From Homarus americanus (Eukaryota; Arthropoda; Malacostraca; Decapoda; Nephropidae): a stretch of DNA of 64,000 nt. The notes below the pieces were generated by a model. It was not told the DNA's origin. It saw only the letters and a list, made by a program, of their open reading frames with translations, and did no database searches. The DNA lies in the NCBI RefSeq assembly GCF_018991925.1, contig NW_024736071.1:11954282-12018281 (forward strand), written 5' to 3'. Shown one piece after another: positions 11,227 through 22,600 of the stretch (position 1 is its first letter; each line of letters opens with the position of its first letter). Made by a program: the position numbers and the translations under genes.

Positions 11227-11560
11227 AGTGCATGCAGTAACAGGTCAACAGCTACAAGACAGAGGGTGAAGCGTGGAGAGCGAGCGACTATAACTCATCT
11301 GAAAACCAGTAAATCTTGCCGCGGTACAGGTGTGTGAGTGGCCGCCACCGCGTGCCAACTGACTCATCCACACCTGCCTCCTCTCCCCCCCCTCCCTCTT
11401 CCCCTCTTCAGCTCGCTCAACCGCTGTTATATTTTCCCTCAGTTTAATCTTTCCTCTGAACAAATAATTTGTCTATTGTTATTACACTTGATATAAGGAA
11501 CCCGTAAAAAATCTTCAATAATCCGTAATATGACCTTACACCATAGGGTTAATTGCCCGA
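11227..11560. other. short unique stretch between array A and the dispersed TTAGG repeat
   Basis: Mixed-composition sequence without a recognisable gene. The 72-residue minus-strand frame at 11245-11463 has no recognisable domain. Confidence 0.45.
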
Positions 11561-11599
11561 TTAAGCCTTAAAAGCAACTGAAGTTTTGCGAATAGGGAT

Positions 11600-11942
<343 letters not shown>

Positions 11943-12067
11943 TGTCTCACTGTTCAGTCCCCAAAACTTCTTCTTCCATCAATAGTTCATTAACGGTGTA
12001 TGTAAGTTCCACCATGTTTTTCACTACAACGGTACAGCAAAGTATATTTTTTTTAGCATTAAACTGT

Positions 12068-12249
12068 TATTATTTTATTGCCTAATCATCACTACATATA
12101 ATATCATCCATCATCACTACATATAACACAATCCATCATCACTACATATAACACCATCCATCATCACTACATATAACACCATCCATCATCACTACATATG
12201 ACACCATCCATCATCACTACATATGACACCGTCCATCATCGCTACATAT
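12068..12249. repeat. ~24-25-bp minisatellite (CATCATCACTACATATAACA type)
   Basis: About seven tandem copies of a unit reading approximately CATCATCACTACATATAACA plus CCATC, with A/G variants (ATATGACACC). It runs directly into the gypsy RT fragment at about 12250, which marks the 5' truncation of that element. Confidence 0.85.
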
Positions 12250-12893
12250 AACAGTCTACCCGCACCTCGCAATCGAAAGGCTCTCAGAAGATTTCTCGGG
12301 ATGGTTGGATTCTACAGGCGGTTTTGTCAAAATTTGGCCAGGGTGGTCATTCCCCTGATAGATTTGGGCAGCCCAAAAAGAAAGTTTGTGTGGACTGATG
12401 AATGCCAGACAGCATTCGAAAAGGTTCGTGGGTTGTTGGTGACGGCACCTGTACTGCAACTCCCAGACTTTAAAAAACAGTTTGTGATACAATCGGATGC
12501 ATGTGACACAGAGGTTGGTGCTGTGTTAATGCAAAAAGGAAAAGATGGAATATTGCACCCGAACTGTTATTTCTCGGCCAAAGTGAAAAAGCATCAACGT
12601 GTATATGCCACAATAGAAAAAGAAGCATTGGCCCTTTTGTTAGCTCTGGAAAAGTTTGAGGTGTATGTAAGTGGATCACTTTACCCATTGATAGTTTATG
12701 CAGATCATAATCCACTTCAGTTTGTTCATAATATGAGAAATAAGAATCAAAGACTGTTACGGTGGTCATTAGCTCTACAACCCTATAATATAGAAATCAA
12801 ACAAAGGGCTGTGATAATATAATTGCCGACACACTGTCTTGTGCTGAGAAAGTTTATTCAGAGCTGCTTAAACTTTTAAATAAAGGGGGGAGA
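12250..12893 (+). pseudogene. pol: Ty3/gypsy Pol fragment: RT C-terminus + RNase H, frameshifted
   Basis: Retrotransposon polymerase remnant. The frame starts in the RT thumb/connection region (FLGMVGFYRRF near 12290-12325), followed by the typical FVWTDECQTAFEKVR and QLPDFKKQFVIQSDACDTEVGAVL block that opens the gypsy RNase H. It continues with KEALALLLALEKFEVYV, IVYADHNPLQF and NQRLLRWSLALQPYNIEIK. RNase H acidic positions are visible as SDA, KEAL and YADH. The main frame stops at 12822 after a frameshift near 12802. In the next frame the reading continues DNIIADTLSCAEK to LLNKGGR and reaches the polypurine tract. The RT catalytic YxDD region is missing because the 5' part is truncated against the minisatellite. 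No integrase is present between RNase H and the LTR. That is either an internal deletion or an integrase-first (Gmr1-like) domain order. Not functional. Confidence 0.9.
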
Positions 12894-13500
12894 TGTTACG
12901 GGTGAAAGTTCCATGGTTGGTTGTGGATTCGCAACATGAACGTCTTTTGTTTGCGACGTCATTTCTGCTCTCTTCCACTCCCTTTGTTCACCACCAGGAT
13001 GGGGCCGGCCGTGATAAGTTAAGTACAGAGTATCTCCTTTCTTATTGTACAGTATGTTTCCAGTGGTATAACGTGTAAACCTTGTTCGACTTTTATAACA
13101 CCAAGTAAAGTATTATTTGTGAAAGATTATTGTTAATCATATTTTAGAGTTCCACGGAAAATAACTTACTTATTTATGAGGCTTCGTGTGGTGGATAGAC
13201 CACGTTGTTCATCGTAGTTTCTAGACAAAATAAGTCTTTACTTTTATGTTCATTATTTTGTCACTCGGTTGAGTCATTTATTTAACCAGATTTAATTTGT
13301 ATTTGTTTATTTTTGTACATACTGATATATTTATTTTATTGTTTGTTTGTTAATATATTCTGTAATTAAAACCACTGCATGTATTTCAATATACCCCAAA
13401 GTAATGTGGTGATGATTTTGGTGGGATCTCTTCCTTGGACCTGTAATATGAAAAGTTGAATTTGTGATTTTGTTACCCTAAGAGGCAAAGGGTCATAACA
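12894..13500 (+). mobile_element. Ty3/gypsy 3' LTR (607 bp) with preceding polypurine tract
   Basis: The Pol fragment is followed by a purine-rich tract (AAATAAAGGGGGGAGA, about 12878-12893), the usual plus-strand primer site. The LTR then opens TGTTACGGG and closes GGTCATAACA, giving TGTTA/TAACA inverted ends with canonical TG...CA. An ATTAAA polyadenylation-type signal lies near 13365. No second LTR is present in the window, so the copy is 5'-truncated. The short open frame at 12893-13078 lies within the LTR and has no recognisable domain. Confidence 0.8.
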
Positions 13501-13501
13501 A

Positions 13502-13589
<88 letters not shown>
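13502..13589. repeat. compound (CA)n-(TA)n microsatellite
   Basis: About 24 bp of CA then about 64 bp of TA, starting within two bases of the LTR end. The element may have inserted at the edge of a microsatellite, or the microsatellite may have grown from its tail. Confidence 0.95.
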
Positions 13590-13593
<4 letters not shown>

Positions 13594-13604
13594 AGAGAGA
13601 CAGA

Positions 13605-16600
13605 GAGATCACAGAAAATGTGAAATTCTGACAGAAAACGGGAATTTTTTTAACGGAAACAAAGTTTTATCATAGAAAACAGGAAATAAAAAATATCTAC
13701 TTTTCAGGAAAGTAGATTACATAATTTTTCGAAAATTAGATTGTCATAGAAAACTGAAATTTAATTATAGAAAACGGGAAATTTGTATTATAGAAAATGG
13801 GAAATATCTACTTCTGGGAAAGTTGGCTATCTACTTTCCTGAAAAGTAGATTTTCTACTTTTCGGGAAATATTGCCTAATTTTTATGAATTATATTATCA
13901 CAGAAAACGGAAATTTGTATCACAGAAAATGGGATATATCTACTTTCCGAAAGTTGGTTATCTACTTATCATAGAAAACGGAAATTTGTACCATAGAAAA
14001 TGGGAAATATCACTTCTCGGAAAGTTGGTTATCTACTTTCCTGTGAGCTTTTCGGGAAAAGTAGATATCGACTTTTCGGGGAAGCAGATTGTCGACTTCT
14101 TGGGAAAAATTGCCTAATTTCTGTGAATTAGATTATCATAGAAAACGGAAATTTGTATCAAAGAAAATGGGATATATTCTTTCTGGGAAAGTAGGTTATC
14201 TACTATCAGGAAACGGAAATTTGTACCATAGAAAATGGAAATATCTACTTTCCGAAAGTTGGTTATCTACTTTCCTGAAAAACCAGATTTTCTATTTTCG
14301 GGAAAGTAGATATCGACTTTTCGGGAAGCAGATTGTCGACTTTTTGTGAAAAAATTACCTAATTTTGCGAATTAGATTATCATAGAAAACGGGAAATTTG
14401 CATCACAGAAAATGGGATATATCTACCTTTCTGGGGAAAGTTGGTTATCTACTTATTATAGAAAACGGAAATTTGTATTATAGAAAATGAAATATTCACT
14501 TTCAGGGAAGTTATTCACTTCCGAAAAGTAGATTATCTACTTTTCGTAAGTAGATTATCGAGTTTTCGGTGAAGCAGATTGTCGACTTTTTGGGAAAAAT
14601 TGCCTAATTTTGCAAAGTAGATTATCATAGAAAACGGGAAATTTGTATCACAAAAAAATGGGAAATATCTACTTTCCGAAAGTTGGTTATCTACTTTCGG
14701 AAAGTAGATTATCTACTTTTCGTGAAAGTAGAGATTATCGTTTTCGGGAAAGTAGATTATCGACTTTTGGGGAAATATTACCTAATTTTTGGGAAGTAGG
14801 TTATCATAGAAAACGGGAAATTTGTATCAAATAGAATGGGAAATATCTACTTTCCGAAAGTTGGTTATCTACTTTCCGAAAGTAGATTATCTACTTTCGT
14901 GAAAAGTAGATTATCGAGTTTTCAGTAGCAGATTGTCGACTTTTGGGAAAAAATTGCCTAATTTTTGCAAGTAGATTATCATAGAAAACGAAATTTGTAT
15001 CAAAAAATGGGAAATATCACTTTCCGAAAGTTTATCTACTTTCCCGAAAAGTGTAGATTATCTACTTTGAAAGTAGATTATCGCGTTTTCGGAAAGTAGA
15101 TTATCGACTTTCTGGGAAATTATCAATTTTGGGGAAGTAGGTTATCATAGAAAACGGGAAATTTTTATCATAGAAAATGGGAAATATCTACTTTCCGGGA
15201 AAGTTGGTTATCTACTTTCCCGAAAAGTAGATTATCTACTTTTCGGGAAAGTACATTATCGACTTTTTGGGCAAGTAGAATATCGACATTTTGGGAAATA
15301 TTACCTAATTTTCCGAAGTAGATTATCAAAGAAAACGGGAAATTTGTATCACAAAAAATGGGAAATATCTACTTTCCGGGAAAGTTGGTTATCTACTTTC
15401 ACGAAAAGTAGATTATCTACTTTCGGGAAAGTAGATTATCAACTTTTTGGGGAAGTAGATTATCGACTTTTTGGGAAATATTACCTAATTTTCCGAAGCA
15501 GATTATCATAGAAAACGGGAAATTTGTATCACAGAAAATGGGAAATATCTACTTTCTGGGAAAGTTGGTTATCTACTTATCATAGAAAACGGGAAATTTT
15601 TATCATAGAAAATGGGAAATATCTACTTTCCGGGAAAGTTGATTATCTACTTTCCCGAAAAGTAGATTATCTACTTTTCGGGAAAGTAGATTCTCGACTT
15701 TTTGGGAAATATTACCTAATTTTCCGAAGTAGATTATCAAAGAAAACGCGAAATTTGTATCACAGAAAATGGGAAATATCTACTTTCCGGGAAAGTTGGT
15801 TGTCTACTTTCCCGAAAAGTAGATTATCTACTGTTCCGGAAAGTAGATTATCGACTTTTTGGGAAGTAGATTATCGAATTTTTTGGAAATATTACCTAAT
15901 TTTCCGAAGTAGAGTATCATAGAAAACGGGAAATTTGTATCACAAAAAATGGGAAATATCTACTTTCCGGGAAAGTTGGTTATCTACTTTCACGAAAAGT
16001 AGATTATCTACTCTAAGGGAAAGTAGATTATCGACTTTTTGCGGAAGTAGATTATCGAATTTTTGGGAAATATTACCTAATTTTCCGAATTAGATTATCA
16101 TAAAAAACGGGAAATTTGTATCACAAAAAATGGGAAATATCTACTTTCTGGGAAAGTTGGTTATCTACTTATCATAGAAAACTGGAAATTTTTATCATAG
16201 AAAATGGGAAATATCTACTTTCCGGGAAAGTTGGTTATCTACTTTCCCGAAAAGTAGATTATCTACTTTCGGGAAAGTAGATTATCAACTTTTTGGGGAA
16301 GTAGATTATCGACTTTTTGGGAAATATTACCTAATTTTCCGAAGCAGATTATCATAGAAAACGGGAAATTTGTATCACAGAAAATGGGAAATATCTACTT
16401 TCTGGGAAAGTTGGTTATCTACTTATCATAGAAAATGGGAAATTTTTATCATAGAAAATGGGAAATATCTACTTTCCGGGAAAGTTGGTTATCTACTTTC
16501 CCGAAAAGTAGATTATCTACTTTTCGGGAAAGTAGATTATCGACTTTTTGGGGAAGTAGATTATCGACATTTTGGGAAATATTACCTAATTTTCCGAAGT

Positions 16601-19600
16601 AGATTATCAAAGAAAACGCGAAATTTGTATCACAGAAAATGGGAAATATCTACTTTCCGGGAAAGTTGGTTGTCTACTTTCCCGAAAAGTAGATTATCTA
16701 CTGTTCCGGAAAGTAGATTATCGACTTTTTGGGAAGTAGATTATCGAATTTTTTGGAAATATTACCTAATTTTCCGAAGTAGAGTATCATAGAAAACGGG
16801 AAATTTTTATCACAGAAAATAGGAAATATCTACTTTCTGGGATAGTTGGTTATCTACTTATCATAGAAAACGGGAAATTTTTATCATAGAAAATGGGAAA
16901 TATCTACTTTCCGGGAAAGTTGGTTATCTACTTTCCCGAAAAGTAGATTATCTACTTTTCCGGAAAGTAGATTATCGACTTTTTGGGGAAGTAGATTATC
17001 GAATTTTTGGGAAATATTACCTAATTTTCCGAAGTAGATTATCATAGAAAACGGGAAATTTGTATCACAGAAAATGGGAAATATCTACTTTCCGGGAAAG
17101 TTGGTTATCTACTTTCCCGAAAAGTAGATTATCTACTATTCGGAAAAGTAGATTATCGACTTTTTGGGGAAGTAGATTATCGACATTTTGGGAAATATTA
17201 CCTAATTTTCCGAAGTAGATTATCAAAGAAAACGGGAAATTTGTATCACAGAAAATGGGAAATGTCTACTTTCCGGGAAAGTTGGTTATCTACTTTCCCG
17301 AAAAGTAGATTATCTACTGTTCCGGAAAGTAGATTATCGACTTTTTGGGAAGTAGATTATCGAATTTTTTGGAAATATTACCTAATTTTCCGAAGTAGAG
17401 TATCATAGAAAACGGGAAATTTGTATCAGAGAAAATAGGAAATATCTACTTTCTGGGAAAGTTGGTTATTTTCTCGAAAAGTAGATGTCTACTTTTCGTG
17501 AAAGTAGATTATCGCGTTTTTCGTGAAAGGTAGTTATCGACTTTCTGGAAATATTACCTAATTTTTGGGGAAGTAGGTTATCATGGAAACGGAAATTTGG
17601 CATAATAACTGGGAAATATCTGCTTTAGAGTTGGTTATCTTCTTTCTGGAAAGTAGATTATCTACTTAGTAATGTAATTATCGAGTTTTCGGTGAATTGT
17701 AGTCGACTTTTTGGAAGATTGCCTAGTTTAAGAAAGTAGATTATCATAGAAACGGGAGAATTTGTCATAAAAATTGAAATATCTTACTTTCCGGGAAAGT
17801 TGGTTATCTACTCTCCGAAAAGTAGATTATCTGTTTTTCGTGAAAGTAGATTATCCGTTTTTCGAAAGTGGGTATCGACTTTTTGGGAAAATATCCTAAT
17901 TTTGAATTAGGTTATCGGGGTTTGTTGTGGTTTTTTGGGGTTGGTTTTTTTTAGAAAACGGGAAATTTGTATTGTAAAATGGAAATATCTACTTTCCGGA
18001 AAGTTGTTATCTACTTTCAGGTAGATGGGTATCTACTTTTGTGAAAGTAGATTATCGAGTTTCGGTGAAGAAGATTGTCGACTTTTTGGGAAAAATTACC
18101 TATTTTTGAAAGTAGATTATCATAGAAGCAGGAATTTGTATCATAAAAATGGAATTATATCTACTTTCGGAAAGTTGGTTGTTTATTTTCTGAAAGTAGA
18201 TTATCTACTTTTCGTAGTAGATTATCGAGTTTTAGGGGAAGTAGATATCGACTTTGGGAAAATTTACCAATTTTGGGAATTAGATTATCATAGAAAACTG
18301 GATTTGTGTGGGTTTTTTGGGGGTTGGTTTTTTTTGGGGAAATTTGTATTATAGAATGGGGAAATATCTACTTTCCGAAAGTTGGGTTATTTACTTTTCC
18401 AGGCGTTATCTACTTTTTTGAAAGTAGATTATCGATTTTCGGTGAAGCAGATTGTCGGACTTTTTGGGGAAATTGCCTAATTTTTGCAGTGGATTATCAT
18501 AGAACGGGAAATTTGTATCATAAAATGGGAATATTGCTTTCGGAAGGTTGGTTATTACTTTTCTTAGTAGAGTTTTCACTTTTTTCGTGAAGTGATTATC
18601 GTGTTTTTAAAAGTAGATTGTCGACTTCTAGAAATATTACCTAATTTTTGGGAATTAGTTATTAAGAAAAGCGGAAATTTGTATCATAAATGGGATATAT
18701 CTACTTTCAGGGAAAGGGTTATTCATTTTTCCCGAAAAGTAGATTATCTACTTTTTCGTGAAAGTAGATCGAGTTTTCGGTGAAGCATTGTCGACTTTGG
18801 GGAAAAAATTGCCTAATTTTTGCAAAAAGCAGATTATCATAGAAAAACGGGAAATTTGTATCATAAAAAATGGGAAATATATTTTCAGATAATCATTCAT
18901 TTTTATGATACAAATTCCCGTTTTCTATGATAATCTACTTTGCGTAAAAATTAAAAGGCCTTTCCAAAAAGTCGACACCATTTCACACTGAACTCTGATA
19001 TCTACTACGAAAGTAGACAATCTACTTTTCGTGAAAGTAGATCATCGAGTTTTCAGAAGCAGATTATCGACTTTTTTTAGAAAATTGCCTAATTTTGCAA
19101 AGTAGATTATCATAGAAAACGGGAAATTTGTATCATAAAAATGGGAAATATCTACCCTCTCGAAAGTTGTTATTCATCGAGTTTTCTTGATACAATTTCT
19201 TTCAGTTGATGATAATTCACTCTTGCAAAAAATTAGCAATTTTTCCTGAAAAAGTCGACAATTCATTTCAATCGAAACTCGATAATTCATCATTTAGCAG
19301 ATTATCTACTTTCGTGAAAGTAGATTATCGAGTTTTCGGTGAAGTGCATTGTCGACTTTGGGAAAAAATTGCTCTGTACTAAAAGTAGATTATCATAGAA
19401 AACGGAAATTTGTATCATAAAATAGAAATATCTATCGGGGATAATCAACTTTCTAGTAGGATATTTCCCATTTTTTGCGATACAACTTCTGTTTCTATAC
19501 ACTACTGTAAAAATTAGGCAATTTTTTCCCAAAAAGTTTGACAATCTGCTTCACCGAAAACTCGATAATCTATTTTCGACGAAAAGTAGAGAATTGTTTT

Positions 19601-22600
19601 GAAAGTAGATTATCGAGTTTTCGGTGAAGCAGATTGTCGATTTTAGAAAAATTGCCTAATTTTTAAAAAGTAGATTATCATAGAAAACGGAAATTTGTAT
19701 CATAAAAATGGGAAATATCTATTGGGAAAGTAGATAATCAACTTTTCCCGGAAAGTATTTCCATTTTTTATGATACAAATTTCCGCTTTCTATGAATCTA
19801 CTTTGGCAAAAATTAGGCAATTTTTCCTGAAAAGTCGACAATCGAAAACCTGATAATCACGCCTTTAGTAGATTATCTACTTTTCGTGAAAGTAGAGATT
19901 ATCGAGTTTTCGGTAGCCAGATTGTCGACTTTTTAGAAAATACAGACACGACTTTTGGGAAAAATTGCCTAATTTTTTGCAAAGTAGATTATCATAGAAA
20001 ACGGTAATTCTGTATCATAAAAAATGGAAAATATCTACTTTCCGAAAGTTGTTATCTACTCCCGAAAAGTGGATTATTCACTTTCAGAAAGTAGACGTTT
20101 GTCATCGAGTTTTCGGGAAGTAGATTATCGACTTGGGGAAAAAATATCCCACTTTATGAATTAGATTATCATAGAAAGCGGGAAATTTGCATCACAGAAA
20201 AAATGGGATATATCTACCTTTCTGGGAAAGTTGGTTATCTACTATCATAGAAAAACGGGAAATTTGGTAGTAATATAGAAAATGGGAAAATATCTACTCT
20301 TCCGAAAGTTATTATTCATTTTCCCGAAAGTAGATTATCTACTTTTCAGAAAGTAGATTATCGAGTTTTCAGTAGCGAGATTGTCGACTTTTTGGGGAAA
20401 AACGTTTAATTTTTTGCAAAGTAGATTATCAGAAACGGGAAATTTAGGTCACAAAAAATGGGAAATATCTACTTTCCGGGAAAGTTATTATCTACTTTCC
20501 CGAAAAGTAGATTATCTACTTTTCGTGAAAGTAGAGTATCGCGTTTTCAAAAGTAGATTATCGACTTTTCTGGGAAATATTACCCACCTTTTGGGAAGTA
20601 GGTTATCATAGAAAACGGGAAATTTGTATCATAAACTGGGAAATATCTATTTCCGAAAGTTGGTTATCTACTTCCGAAAGTAGATTATCTACTTTTCGTG
20701 AAAGTAGATTATCGAGTTTTCGGTGAAGCAGATTGTCGACTTTTTGGGGAAAATTGCCAATTTTTGCAAAAAGTAGATTATGGAAACGGAAAATTTGAAA
20801 TATAAAAATGGGGAAATATCTACTTTCCGAAAGTTGGTTATTTACTCTCCCGAAAAGTAGATTAACTACTTTTTCGTGAAAGTAGATTATCGCGTTTTCG
20901 GGAAAGTAGATTATCGACTTTCTGGGAAATATACCAATTTTGGGGAAGTAGGTTATCACAGAAAACGGGAAATTTGTATCAAAACTGGGAAATATCTACT
21001 TTCCGAAAGTTGGTTATTCATTTTCCGAAAGTAGATTATCTACTTTTCGTGAGTAGATTATCGGAGTTTTCGGTGAAGCTATTTGCCGACTTTTTGGGAA
21101 ACATTGCCTAATTTTTTGCAAAAGTAGATTATCATAGAAACGGGAAATTTGTATCATAAAAATGGAAATATCTACTTCTCTCGGGGAAAGTTGGTTATCT
21201 ACCTCCTGAAAGTAGAGATTATCTACTTTTCGTGAAAGCAGATTATCGAGTTTTCGGGACGATTATCGACTTTTGGGAAAATATCCCAATTTTGCGAATT
21301 AGGATTAATATCATAGAAAACGGGAAATTTGCATCACAGAAATGGGATATCTACCTTCTGGGAAAGTTGGTTATTCATTTATCATAGAAAACGGGAAATT
21401 GTATTATAGAAATGGGAAATATCTACTTTCCGAAAGTTGGTTATTGATTTCCGTGAATATCTACCGTGAAAGTAGATTATCGAGTTTTCTGGGAAGTAGA
21501 TTATCGACTTTTGGGAAATATTACCTAATTTTGGAAGTAGATTATCATAGAAAACGGGAAATTTGTAATATAAAATGGGAAATATTCACTTTCCGAAAGT
21601 TGTTATTCACTTTCCCGAAAAGTAGATTATTTATTTTCAGAAAGTAGATTATCGAGTTTTCGGGAGTAGCAGATTATTTATTTTTGGGAAATATTAATTT
21701 GTGAAGTAGATTATCATAGAAAACGGGAAATTTGTATCATAAAAATGGGAAATATCTACTTTTCCGAAAGTTGGTTATTTGATTTTCCTGAAAAGTAGAT
21801 TTTTTACTTTTCGGGAAAGTAGATTATCGACTTTTCGGGGAAGCAGATTGTCGACTCTTGGGAAAAATTGCCTAATTTTATGAATTAGATTATCAGAAAA
21901 ACGGAAATTATCAAGAAAATGGGATATATCTACTTTCAAAGAGGTTATCTATCATAGAAAACGGAAATTTGTACTTATAGAAATGGGAAATATCTACTTT
22001 CCGGGAAAGTTGGTTATTCATTTTCCTGAAAGTGAGGTTTTCATTTTCGAAAGTAGATTATCGACTTTTCGGGGAAGCTTATTGTTCATTTTGTGAAAAA
22101 ATTTAATTTTATGAATTAGATTATCATAGAAAAACGGAAATTTGCCATAGAAAATGGATATATCTTCTGGGAAAGTTGTTATTTACTTATCATAGAAAAC
22201 GGAAATTTGTATTATAAAATGAAATATCTACTTTCCGAAAGTTGTTTTCCGGAAAGTGATTATCTACTTTTCGTGAAAGTAGATTATCGAGCTTTCGGTG
22301 AAGAGATTGTCGACTTTTGGGAAAAAAATTGCCTAATTTTGCAAAGCAGATTATCACAGAAAAACGGAAATTTGTATCATAAAAATGGGGAAATATCTAC
22401 TTTCCGAAAGTTGGTTATCTACTCTCCGAAAAGTAGATTATCTACTTTTCGTGAAAAGATTATCGAGTTTTCGGGGAAGTAGATTATCGACTTTTGGGAA
22501 AAATATCTAATTTTGCGAATTAGATTATCGGAGAAAACGGAAATTGCATCACAGAAGATGGGATATATCTACTTTGGGAAAGTTGGTTATCTACTTATCA

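Noticed and set aside
12256..12769. Minus-strand frames overlapping the gypsy fragment
   Set aside because: Antisense shadows of the plus-strand RT/RNase H reading frame.
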